Shown: piece by piece, positions 8,632 to 16,937 of the stretch
How positions within the stretch are numbered: the stretch's first letter is position 1
How the letters are laid out: every line of letters begins with the position of its first letter
Origin: SVTX01 sp045612105
Lineage (GTDB): Bacteria; Bacillota; Clostridia; Oscillospirales; CAG-272
Length of the DNA stretch: 64,000 nt
Assembly (NCBI GenBank): GCA_045612105.1
Contig: JAZKYL010000113.1
Span: 124,001 to 188,000, forward strand
Direction of reading: 5' to 3'
Made by a program: the position numbers and the translations under genes
The notes under the pieces: generated by a model
The model's input: only the letters and a program-made list of their open reading frames with translations
Told to the model about the DNA's origin: nothing
The model's database searches: none

Positions 8632-9672
8632 ATGAGAAAAGTAAAATGGGGTGTTATTGCCTGCGGCGGTATCGCTGACAGAAGAACTCTGCCCGGAATG
8701 ATGCTTTCAGAGACCGCCGAGCTTGTCGCGGTTATGGATGTAAATCCTGATTTTGCTGAAAAGTGTAAAGAAAAGTACGGCGCAAAATACGCTTTCACAA
8801 ATTACGAAGATCTTTTGGCACTTGACGAGATTGAGGCTGTATATATCGCGTCACCCGTATTCTGCCACAAGGAGCAGGCATTGGCGGCAGCGAAGGCAAA
8901 GAAGCACATTCTGCTTGAGAAGCCTATGGGCTTGACCGTTGCCGACTCCGAAGAAATAATTGAGACCTGCGAGCGCGAGGGCGTTAAGCTCGGCACAGGC
9001 TTTATGATGCGCTTCCACGCGTATCACGAGGCTATCAAGCAGGTTATTGCAGAGGGCAAGATAGGAAATATCGTATCTATGAGAGCGCAGTTTACCTGCT
9101 GGTATCCCGAAATGGAGAATTGCTGGAGACAGGATAAAACTCTTTCGGGCGGCGGCGCGCTTATGGATATGGGAATCCATTGCATCGACCTTCTTCAGTA
9201 CCTTTCGGGACTTGAAGCCGTTGAATGCGTGGGCTTTGCTCAGCATCAGACCTTCAATTACACAGCGGACGATTCAGCAAGCGTACTTATGAAGATGAAC
9301 AACGGAGCATTGGCTTACGTTGACGCTAATTTCAATATTCCCGACGCGGCGGCAAAATGTCCTCTTGAATTCTACGGCACAAAGGGAAGTATCATTGCTA
9401 TCGGAACGCTTTCCCAGGTTGAGGGCGGCACAGTTGAAATACTTGCGTGCCCCGAGGCTAAGGGATACGATGCTCAACAAGACCGTTCCCTCGTTGAGCC
9501 TATCAAACTTGAAGTTGAGTTTGGTAATATGTATACTAAGGAGATCGATGCGTTCGCAGAGGCGATTATTAATGACACAGAGCCTCCCGTCAGCGGCAAA
9601 GGCACCATTTCGGTACAAAAGATCATTGAATCGGTTTACGTTTCAAACGGTAATCTTACAAAGCTCAATTAA
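8632..9672 (+). CDS. Gfo/Idh/MocA family oxidoreductase
   Basis: A 346-residue NAD(P)-dependent sugar or inositol dehydrogenase. Seen: an N-terminal Rossmann segment (WGVIACGGIADRRT), the family signature ILLEKPMGLTV with the catalytic-region Lys, and GGALMDMGIHCIDLL carrying the conserved His. Only 9 bp separate it from the DegT stop, with a GGTGG site, so the two are translated from one message. The likely role is oxidation or reduction of a ring hydroxyl on the substrate that the aminotransferase handles (inference). A strong terminator follows, so the pair is a two-gene unit. Confidence 0.92.
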   Translation: MRKVKWGVIACGGIADRRTLPGMMLSETAELVAVMDVNPDFAEKCKEKYGAKYAFTNYEDLLALDEIEAVYIASPVFCHKEQALAAAKAKKHILLEKPMGLTVADSEEIIETCEREGVKLGTGFMMRFHAYHEAIKQVIAEGKIGNIVSMRAQFTCWYPEMENCWRQDKTLSGGGALMDMGIHCIDLLQYLSGLEAVECVGFAQHQTFNYTADDSASVLMKMNNGALAYVDANFNIPDAAAKCPLEFYGTKGSIIAIGTLSQVEGGTVEILACPEAKGYDAQQDRSLVEPIKLEVEFGNMYTKEIDAFAEAIINDTEPPVSGKGTISVQKIIESVYVSNGNLTKLN

Positions 9673-9680
9673 ATAAATAA

Positions 9681-9717
9681 AAATTTGCCCTTTTCGGATA
9701 CGGAAGGGCAAATTTTT
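9681..9717 (+). terminator. Rho-independent terminator
   Basis: AAATTTGCCCTT and its complement form a long stem around a GGATAC-type loop, followed by TTTTTATA. It ends the DegT/Gfo-Idh unit. Confidence 0.9.
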
Positions 9718-9738
9718 ATATCTTCAAATGTAAAAATC

Positions 9739-9767
9739 TTGACAAGATAATGATTTGTATTTATAAT
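9739..9767 (+). promoter_or_regulatory. Perfect consensus sigma-A promoter
   Basis: TTGACA (9739-9744), a 17-bp spacer and TATAAT (9762-9767) match the consensus at all 12 positions. A short inverted repeat CCAAG-C-CTTGG at 9778-9788 sits around the expected start site and could be an operator. The only open frame behind it is the broken fragment at 9814. Confidence 0.85.
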
Positions 9768-9813
9768 TTAAGTAATGCCAAGCCTTGGTAATAAGTTTCA
9801 GTGAGTTGACGAT

Positions 9814-10013
9814 ATGCTAAAAAACGTTATCAGAGAAAAAGAAAATTCTGCCGTCTATACCTTTGAAGGCGAGATCAATAATAGAACGCGTTGGCGTTGG
9901 AAAGATCGATATCACCAAGGCATCAAGACATTGGAAGGATCTTAACTACTGCTCAATCTTTAGATCAAATAAATGAAGATTTTCAAGCGGCAAATCAAAA
10001 ATTAATCAAATAA
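9814..10013 (+). pseudogene. Decayed small gene, possibly a STAS-domain protein
   Basis: An ATG at 9814 opens a 43-residue frame (MLKNVIREKENSAVYTFEGE at its start) that stops at 9943. A second frame, from about 9888 to 10013, continues with protein-like sequence (DIGRILTTAQSLDQ, then a Gln/Asn-rich end). Read together, the parts look like one frameshifted and internally deleted gene. The VYTFEGEINN and ILTTAQ segments resemble the start and middle of anti-sigma-factor-antagonist (STAS) domains, but this is a weak visual likeness. No good ribosome binding site was seen. The rest of the 419-bp gap before the GH36 gene holds only this and the promoter. Confidence 0.4.
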
Positions 10014-10091
10014 ATTAAGGATTTTAAAATTAATTTATAGTATAATACAAAAAACGATATGAAGCACATGAACTTCAAAAAGGAGCATGCT

Positions 10092-11990
10092 ATGAAGATC
10101 TACGCTTATCTATACGAAGGATCAAAACGTTCAAAGGGCTCTTTTGGTCGCCCCACAAGTCCTATCTGCAATCTCCGCGAAACGAAAATTAATGGTGTCA
10201 CGCTGGTCTATGCCGACGTGATAAGCGAATGGGCACTTCATCCCGAATTTGCCGTCGGAATTGATATTCCCGTCGAGGGCAGATATATGGCGGATTTCAG
10301 AAGCAGTCAATTCTGGTGTCAGCCAAAATTCGGTAACAATCCCATAGATATACCCGACGAAACTCAGCTTTTGATATTTCAAAATGAAAAGGGCGATTTC
10401 AAAGTTATTTTGCCCGTAGTCGGAGACGCGTACCGTTGTGTACTCAAGGGCAAGGATGATCATACGGTAACTGCAAGGCTTTATTCGGGATATGAAAAGC
10501 TCTGCACCTGCAAATCACTCGCTTTCGTTACGGCTGAAGGAAAAGAACCTCATAAGCTAATTGAAAAATGCGTACTTACAGCACTTGAAGCGTTAAACTC
10601 CAATATTCCTCACAGAAAAGACCGCAAGTATCCCGAAATATTCGAGTATCTCGGCTGGTGCTCCTGGGATGCTATGCAGATAAGAGTGACACACGAGGGC
10701 ATTCTCGAAAAGTGCGCCGAATTCAGGGAAAAGAAGATTCCTGTACGCTGGGTCCTGTTTGACGATATGTGGGCCCACGTCCGTGATTTTTACGGCAGAA
10801 GCTACAATAGCTTCGGAGAGATGTGCGCTATGATGCATGCCAGCGCACTATACGATTTTGAAGCCGACCCGATACGCTTTCCAAAAGGACTTGCCGCTTG
10901 CATTGAAGATGTGAAAAAGCAGGGCTTTATTGCGGGCATTTGGTATCCCACAACGGGATATTGGCGCGGAATTGAGAAGAACAGCCCCGCATATGAAAAG
11001 CTGATGCCATATCTTCTTGAGACCGACGACGGCATCTTCGTGCCCGATTTTCTCCGCGATAAATCATATGGGTATTACCGCACGCTCAATGAATTTTTCA
11101 AGGAATGCGGTGCAGACTTTATTAAGATCGACAACCAAAGTATGTATCACCGCTTTTATAACCGATTGACTACCGTTGGCGAAGCGGCTCATTCCTTCCA
11201 CGATGGAATGGAGCAGGCAACAGAGGATACCTTTGGCAATTCGCTGATAAACTGTATGGGAATGTCCTCAGAGGATATGTGGAGCAGAAAGATGAGTTCC
11301 GTATCCCGTTGCAGTGACGATTTCCAACCCGAAAACAGGGCTTGGTTCACAAAGCATATCCTTCAGTGCGCATATAATTCGCTTCTGCAGGGTCAGTTCT
11401 ATTGGTGTGATTGGGATATGTGGTGGACGGATGACGGTCAGGCGCTGAAAAACAGCGTTGCGCGCGCTATCAGCGGTGGCCCCATCTACGTCAGCGACAA
11501 GATCGACAGAAGCCGTGAAGGTATTCTCGATCCTCTCGCTATGAGTGACGGCAGAATCCTACGTTGCGACGATCCCGCTACTCCCACAGCCGACTGTATC
11601 TGCACAGACCCTACCTCTTCGGGTAAGCCGATGAAGCTACAGAACGTCTGCAAAGGAAGTGGTGTTATGGCACTGTTTAATCTTGATAGGGATAATAACG
11701 CAGTTTCCGGTGAAATATCTCCGTCCGATATCATAGGGCTCGAAGGGGAAGAATTCGCAGTATATTCTCATTTTACAAAAGAACTTAAAATATTGAAATA
11801 CAATGAAAAAATGAAAATTTCGCTTCAAGATAACGATGCTGTCGCGCTGTATATATTCGCGCCGTATATAGATGGCTTTGCGGAGCTTGGAAGAGTCGAC
11901 AAATTCATTTCGCCCGCTACTATTGCAAATACAGAGTCCGACAGCGGAAACTACGCGTACGTACAGAATGGAGTGCTCTGCTACAAATAA
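10092..11990 (+). CDS. GH36-like glycoside hydrolase (raffinose synthase/Sip1-type)
   Basis: A 632-residue protein. Seen: YLGWCSWDAMQ, then VRWVLFDDMWAHV, and DFIKIDNQS with the probable nucleophile Asp at residue 347, the pattern of raffinose synthase/seed-imbibition proteins in the GH36 clan. These enzymes act on alpha-galactosides. No signal peptide is present, so it is cytoplasmic. An earlier ATG exists at 10059, but AAAAGGAG at 10077-10084 precedes the ATG at 10092, which I chose. It stands alone between two hairpins. Alpha-galactosidase or transglycosidase activity is inferred from the family; bacterial members are poorly characterised. Confidence 0.85.
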   Translation: MKIYAYLYEGSKRSKGSFGRPTSPICNLRETKINGVTLVYADVISEWALHPEFAVGIDIPVEGRYMADFRSSQFWCQPKFGNNPIDIPDETQLLIFQNEKGDFKVILPVVGDAYRCVLKGKDDHTVTARLYSGYEKLCTCKSLAFVTAEGKEPHKLIEKCVLTALEALNSNIPHRKDRKYPEIFEYLGWCSWDAMQIRVTHEGILEKCAEFREKKIPVRWVLFDDMWAHVRDFYGRSYNSFGEMCAMMHASALYDFEADPIRFPKGLAACIEDVKKQGFIAGIWYPTTGYWRGIEKNSPAYEKLMPYLLETDDGIFVPDFLRDKSYGYYRTLNEFFKECGADFIKIDNQSMYHRFYNRLTTVGEAAHSFHDGMEQATEDTFGNSLINCMGMSSEDMWSRKMSSVSRCSDDFQPENRAWFTKHILQCAYNSLLQGQFYWCDWDMWWTDDGQALKNSVARAISGGPIYVSDKIDRSREGILDPLAMSDGRILRCDDPATPTADCICTDPTSSGKPMKLQNVCKGSGVMALFNLDRDNNAVSGEISPSDIIGLEGEEFAVYSHFTKELKILKYNEKMKISLQDNDAVALYIFAPYIDGFAELGRVDKFISPATIANTESDSGNYAYVQNGVLCYK

Positions 11991-11994
11991 GTCA

Positions 11995-12036
11995 AAATAA
12001 CCGCTTTCTTCTTCAGAGGCGGTTATTTTAATTTTG
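11995..12036 (+). terminator. Rho-independent terminator
   Basis: AAAATAACCGC pairs with GCGGTTATTTT around a CTTCTT-containing loop, followed by T-rich sequence. It ends the GH36 gene. Confidence 0.85.
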
Positions 12037-12054
12037 TTAAATTATAATTATCGG

Positions 12055-12083
12055 TTGAAAATCGGGAAAAAATATGTTATACT
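12055..12083 (+). promoter_or_regulatory. Sigma-A promoter for the branching enzyme gene
   Basis: TTGAAA, a 17-bp spacer and TATACT, 33 bp ahead of the ATG at 12116. Confidence 0.8.
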
Positions 12084-12115
12084 GTATTTAATGAATCACT
12101 GAAAGGATACCTCTT

Positions 12116-14104
12116 ATGTCATACAGAATTTTTGAGCACGACCCACTTCTTCTGCCATATAAAAAGGATATAGAGCTTCGTATGGATAACTATGCTCGTA
12201 AGAGAGATGAGCTTGTTGGAAGAGATGGAAAGCTTATTGATTTTGCCAACGGTCACGAATATTTTGGTTTCCATAAAGTTCCGGGAGGTTGGATCTACCG
12301 TGAATGGGCTCCTGCTGCAGATGAAGTCTATCTTACCGGTGATTTCGTCGATTGGAGATGGCTTGATAGGCTTATGACTCCTATCGGTAACGGTGTTTTT
12401 GAGATATTCATCGAGGGAGAAAATACACTCTATAACGGCTGTCACGTAAGTGCAATTATCCGTCGAGGAGAGAATCTGCTTCAAAGAATTCCGCTTTATA
12501 TCCGCCGTGTTGAGCAGGATCCTGTCACTTACTCCTGGTGCGGGGTAATTGTTGACGAGCCCGAATACAAGTGGAAGAAGAAAAATTTTACTCCAAAGAA
12601 GGATCTCTTTATCTACGAATGTCACATCGGTATGGCGCAGGAAAAGGAAGGACTCGGCACTTATACCGAGTTCAAGGATAATATTCTGCCCAAAATTAAA
12701 GCTCTAGGTTATAACACCATACAGATAATGGCAATAATGGAGCATCCCTATTACGGCTCCTTTGGTTATCAGGTATCCTCGTTCTTTGCGGCTTCGTCAA
12801 AATTCGGTACTCCCAACGAGCTTAAAGAGCTTATTGATACTGCTCACTCAATGGGAATCGCCGTATTGCTCGATGTGGTACATTCCCACGCAGTCAAGAA
12901 CACTGCAGAGGGAATCAACGAATTTGACGGAACGACCTATCAGTTTTTCCACGAGGGTTCACGCGGAGACCATCCCGCATGGGGAACTAAACTTTTTAAT
13001 TACAATAAAAATGAAGTCATTCATTTTCTTCTGTCAAATCTCAAATTCTGGATGGATGAATATCATTTCGACGGCTTCCGCTTTGACGGTGTGACTTCTA
13101 TGATCTATCATGATCACGGTCTTGGCGTTGCGTTCACCGACTATTCCAAGTATTTCTCCTTGAACACCGACACTGAGGCAATCACTTATCTTCAGCTTGC
13201 AAATGAGCTGATTCGCGAGGTTAATCCCAAGGCGATCACTATTGCCGAGGATATGTCGGCAATGCCCGGAATGTGTCTTCCCATTGATGAAGGCGGTATT
13301 GGATTTGATTACAGACTCGCCATGGGCAGTCCCGATATGTGGATCAAGCTTATCAAGGATTATCCCGATGAATACTGGGATATGTGGAAGATTTGGTGCG
13401 AGCTGACCGGAAGAAGACCTGCCGAAAAGTATATCGGATACGCGGAATCTCACGATCAGGCATTGGTTGGCGACAAGACCATAATGTTCCGCCTCTGCGA
13501 CAGTAAGATGTACACCGATATGTCAAAAGTCTCAAACGATCCCGTGATCGACAGAGGAATGGCGCTTCACAAGATGATCAGAATGGTCACCATGACATTG
13601 GGTGGCGAGGGATATCTCAACTTTATGGGCAATGAATTCGGTCACCCCGAGTGGATCGATTTCCCGAGAGAAGGCAACGGCTGGAGCTATTTCTATTGCC
13701 GTCGCCAATGGCATCTTGCGGATGATGAGAATCTTAAATACGGTTACCTTCGTGAATTCGATAAGTCTATGGTCTCTTTGACCTCAGACAAGAAGATTTT
13801 CCGAAAAATGCCGAAATGTCTCTTTATCGGAAACGATAATAAAGTGTTGAACTATGAGCGCGGCGGTCTTGTATTCGCATTAAATTTCAATCCCACAGAA
13901 AGCTTTGACGGCTATTGGATAACCGTGCCGTCTGCGGGCAAATACAAAGTAGTAATGTCCTCCGATGATAAGGAGTTCGGCGGTTTTGGCAGAGTATCAA
14001 AGGAATACGTCTATACTGCAACAAAGCACCCCGATAAGAAAGCAAAATTACAGATCTATCTCCCCGCAAGAGTGGGTATTTGTTTGCAAAAAATCAAGGA
14101 ATGA
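12116..14104 (+). CDS. glgB: 1,4-alpha-glucan branching enzyme, eukaryote-type (GH13_8-like)
   Basis: A 662-residue GH13 enzyme that makes the alpha-1,6 branches of glycogen. An N-terminal CBM48-like domain (WIYREWAPAADEVYLTGDF) precedes the barrel. Catalytic motifs are all present: DVVHSH, GFRFDGVTS with the nucleophile Asp324, AEDMSAMPG with the acid/base Glu378, and ESHDQ with the transition-state Asp447. The motif DVVHSHAVKN followed by GVTSMIYHDHG is the pattern of the plant/animal branching enzymes rather than typical bacterial GlgB. GGAT-type site and promoter upstream. No other glycogen gene is nearby; the following gene is a HAD phosphatase 18 bp downstream. Confidence 0.92.
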   Translation: MSYRIFEHDPLLLPYKKDIELRMDNYARKRDELVGRDGKLIDFANGHEYFGFHKVPGGWIYREWAPAADEVYLTGDFVDWRWLDRLMTPIGNGVFEIFIEGENTLYNGCHVSAIIRRGENLLQRIPLYIRRVEQDPVTYSWCGVIVDEPEYKWKKKNFTPKKDLFIYECHIGMAQEKEGLGTYTEFKDNILPKIKALGYNTIQIMAIMEHPYYGSFGYQVSSFFAASSKFGTPNELKELIDTAHSMGIAVLLDVVHSHAVKNTAEGINEFDGTTYQFFHEGSRGDHPAWGTKLFNYNKNEVIHFLLSNLKFWMDEYHFDGFRFDGVTSMIYHDHGLGVAFTDYSKYFSLNTDTEAITYLQLANELIREVNPKAITIAEDMSAMPGMCLPIDEGGIGFDYRLAMGSPDMWIKLIKDYPDEYWDMWKIWCELTGRRPAEKYIGYAESHDQALVGDKTIMFRLCDSKMYTDMSKVSNDPVIDRGMALHKMIRMVTMTLGGEGYLNFMGNEFGHPEWIDFPREGNGWSYFYCRRQWHLADDENLKYGYLREFDKSMVSLTSDKKIFRKMPKCLFIGNDNKVLNYERGGLVFALNFNPTESFDGYWITVPSAGKYKVVMSSDDKEFGGFGRVSKEYVYTATKHPDKKAKLQIYLPARVGICLQKIKE

Positions 14105-14122
14105 TTAAAAGAAAGAAAATTT

Positions 14123-14833
14123 ATGAAAATTACCACGATATTATTCGATCTTGACGGAACTCTTCTGCCAATGGACCAGGATACCTTTATAAACGCGTAT
14201 TTCGGCGGGCTTGTAAAAAAACTGATGCCTTACGGATACGATAAAGACAGGCTTATCGGCGCGATCTGGTCGGGAACCAAGGCTATGGTCAAGAATAACG
14301 GTGAAAAAGTAAACGAGGAAGTCTTTTGGGATGTTTTCGCAGGGATTCTTGGAGAAAAGACCCGTAAAGATATCGTATTTTTTGAGGAATTTTACGCCAA
14401 TGACTTTTGCAAGGTGCAAGCCTCCTGCGGATACGATAAAAAAGCCGCAGAAACTATCAAGGATATAAAAAATATGGGTTACCGTGTGGCTCTTGCCACA
14501 AATCCTCTGTTTCCGTCCACCGCGACGGAGCAGAGAATTTCTTGGGCAGGACTTTCTCCCAATGACTTTGAGTTATTCACTACATACGAGAATTCTCACT
14601 ATTGCAAGCCCAATCCCGACTACTATCGGGAGGTAATATCAAGACTTGGGGTTGATCCCGAAGAATGTCTTATGGTTGGTAACGACGTTGGTGAGGATAT
14701 GATTGCCGAAACACTTGGTATGAAGGTATTCTTACTGACTGATTGCCTTATAAATAAAGAGAATAAAGACATTTCGGTCTATCCCAACGGAAGCTTTGAT
14801 GCTCTTATTGAATTTATCAAATCTTTACAATGA
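14123..14833 (+). CDS. HAD superfamily hydrolase
   Basis: A 236-residue phosphatase-like protein. Seen: the nucleophile motif FDLDGTLLP at residues 8-16 (Asp9 and Asp11), a Thr-containing ALATNPLFP motif II, a conserved Lys in HYCKPNPDYY, and the metal-binding VGNDVGEDM motif. A helical C1-type cap lies between. HAD proteins of this kind dephosphorylate small metabolites (phosphoglycolate, sugar phosphates); the substrate is not readable. It follows glgB by 18 bp, so the two are likely co-transcribed. Confidence 0.9.
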   Translation: MKITTILFDLDGTLLPMDQDTFINAYFGGLVKKLMPYGYDKDRLIGAIWSGTKAMVKNNGEKVNEEVFWDVFAGILGEKTRKDIVFFEEFYANDFCKVQASCGYDKKAAETIKDIKNMGYRVALATNPLFPSTATEQRISWAGLSPNDFELFTTYENSHYCKPNPDYYREVISRLGVDPEECLMVGNDVGEDMIAETLGMKVFLLTDCLINKENKDISVYPNGSFDALIEFIKSLQ

Positions 14834-14837
14834 ATTT

Positions 14838-14876
14838 TGCCACGGTGCGAATTATTTCACACCGTGGCATTTTGAT
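14838..14876 (+). terminator. Rho-independent terminator
   Basis: GCCACGGTG pairs with CACCGTGGC around an AT-rich loop, followed by ATTTTGATTT. It separates the convergent HAD and nadE genes. Confidence 0.85.
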
Positions 14877-14882
14877 TTAATA

Positions 14883-16826
14883 TTAAATTCCAAGCTCTTC
14901 CTTGATCTCTGCGACCTCACGAAGCCATATTCCGCTTGTTACGTCTGAAGGCATCTTGAAATCGTTGCTTGAAAGCGCGACAGAGCCTACCTTAGGTCCG
15001 TCGGGGAGACAAGAACGCTTGAACTGTTGAGCAAAGAAGCGTTTTGTGAATACTTCAAGCCATTTTACAAGTGTTTTATCGTCATACTTTCCGTCAAAAG
15101 CGATTTTAGCAAGTCTGAACAGCTTTTTGGGTGAATAACCGTGTCTCACGAAATTAAAGATATAGAAATCGTGGAGTTCATAGGGACCTACAAGATCCTC
15201 GGTGACCTGAGCTATCTCACCGTTTTCTTTCGCAGGAAGCAATTCGGGAGAAACGGGAGTATCAAGTATATCGTAAAGCGCGTCTGCAAGCTCATATTCA
15301 CCATTGGATTTTACTGTATCGGCATAATGTCTAACAACGTAACGGATAAGTGTTTTGGGAATACCGCCGTTTACACCGTACATCGACATATGGTCACCAT
15401 TGTATGTTGCCCAACCGAGAGCAAGCTCGGAGAGGTCACCTGTGCCGACAACAATGCCGTTTTCCGCGTTTGCAATATCCATAAGCACCTGGGTTCTCTC
15501 TCTTGCCTGAGCATTTTCGTAGACCACGTTATGGTTATCCATATCGTGTCCAATATCCTTGAAATGCTGCTCGACAGCCGCAAAAATATTGACTTCGCGG
15601 AACGTAACGCCAAGCTTTTCACAAAGAATTGTAGCGTTATTTTTTGTTCTCTTGGTAGTACCGAAGCAGGGCATTGTTACGGCAATTATATCCTTGCGGT
15701 CGCGTCCGAGGTGATCCATAGCGCGAGCCATTACAAGTATTGCAAGACAGGAGTCAAGTCCTCCGGAGATGCCTACCACAATCTTTTTGGAATATGATGC
15801 TTCGATCCTGCGAGCGAGACCGAGTGATTGAATATTCAATATTTTTTCGCATCGATTCGCGCACTCGGCTTTATCCTCGGGAACGAAGGGCATAGGATCG
15901 ATCTTTCTTGTCAGCTCGGTCTCAGAAAATTCAAGATCAAACTCGATCTCGGAGAATTCCATACCATTTGTATCTTTGGAAAAGGTGTTTCTGCCTCTGC
16001 GCTCGTGAACGATATTCTGCAGATCGATTTCGGTAATAACAAGCTCGCCCGACTCAAAGGGAGTTCTTTCCGCAAGCATCTTACCGTTTTCCGCGATCAT
16101 AGAGTGTCCTGAGAACACTACATTTGCAGTGGATTCGCCAATACCTGCTCCGGCATAAATATAACCGCAAAGAGTTCTTACGGATTGAGAGGTTACCATA
16201 AGACGTCTGAATTCATCCTTACCTACGGTCTCACCCGATGCCGAAGGATTGACAATTAAAGTAGCACCTGCCGCAGTTAAAACGTTTGACGGGGGAGTAG
16301 TAATGAAAAGATCCTCACAAATCTCGATTCCAAGTCTCAAGATCGGCATTTCACGGCAGACAAACATCTGCTTTATGCCAAGCATTACTACGCTATCGTC
16401 GAAAACGTAGGCAAAATTATCATCGGGTGTGGGAGCAAACGTTCTCACTTCATATGCCTCGGAGAAGTCAGGCAAATTCTTTTTGGGAACAAGTCCGAGG
16501 AGCTGACCTCCCGATACTACAGCGGCGCAATTATAGATCTTATCGCTGAATTCAACAGGGAGTCCGATCACGGACACCATATCGTACATAGCGGTTGCGT
16601 AGATATACTGACGCAAGCCGTCAAGAGCCCCCGAAAGCAGGGTTTCTGTATTGAAAAGATCTCCGCAAGAATATCCCGTAAGAGCAAGCTCGGGGAAAAC
16701 AAGCACCTTAACTCCGTCATTACTTGCTTTTTCAGCAATAGATATGCATTCTTCAGTATTGAATTTCGTATCTGCCACCTTAACTATCGGTGTAGCCGCC
16801 GCAACCTTAATAAAACCGTCTTTCAT
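14883..16826 (-). CDS. nadE: Glutamine-dependent NAD(+) synthase
   Basis: A 647-residue two-domain enzyme catalysing the last step of NAD synthesis, the ATP-dependent amidation of deamido-NAD using glutamine. The N-terminal ~280 residues are a nitrilase-type glutaminase (FPELALTGYSCGDLF; the Cys nucleophile region in LGIEICEDLF). The C-terminal synthetase carries the ATP-binding SGGLDS motif near residue 352 and GTGDLSELALGW. Length matches the fused glutamine-dependent form. Single gene with an AT-rich upstream region. Confidence 0.96.
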   Translation of the reverse strand: MKDGFIKVAAATPIVKVADTKFNTEECISIAEKASNDGVKVLVFPELALTGYSCGDLFNTETLLSGALDGLRQYIYATAMYDMVSVIGLPVEFSDKIYNCAAVVSGGQLLGLVPKKNLPDFSEAYEVRTFAPTPDDNFAYVFDDSVVMLGIKQMFVCREMPILRLGIEICEDLFITTPPSNVLTAAGATLIVNPSASGETVGKDEFRRLMVTSQSVRTLCGYIYAGAGIGESTANVVFSGHSMIAENGKMLAERTPFESGELVITEIDLQNIVHERRGRNTFSKDTNGMEFSEIEFDLEFSETELTRKIDPMPFVPEDKAECANRCEKILNIQSLGLARRIEASYSKKIVVGISGGLDSCLAILVMARAMDHLGRDRKDIIAVTMPCFGTTKRTKNNATILCEKLGVTFREVNIFAAVEQHFKDIGHDMDNHNVVYENAQARERTQVLMDIANAENGIVVGTGDLSELALGWATYNGDHMSMYGVNGGIPKTLIRYVVRHYADTVKSNGEYELADALYDILDTPVSPELLPAKENGEIAQVTEDLVGPYELHDFYIFNFVRHGYSPKKLFRLAKIAFDGKYDDKTLVKWLEVFTKRFFAQQFKRSCLPDGPKVGSVALSSNDFKMPSDVTSGIWLREVAEIKEELGI

Positions 16827-16906
16827 AAATCCGACCGTTCCTTTACTGTATAATATAACATTATAATATCACAAACCGATAAAAAATACAATAGATTTAC
16901 AAAAAA

Positions 16907-16937
16907 TTTATCCCCGAGAACTCTCGGGGATAAAAAA
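16907..16937 (-). terminator. Rho-independent terminator
   Basis: TTTATCCCCGAGA pairs with TCTCGGGGATAAA; on the minus strand the stem is followed by TTTTTTG. It ends the MarR/acyl-CoA ligase operon. Confidence 0.9.
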
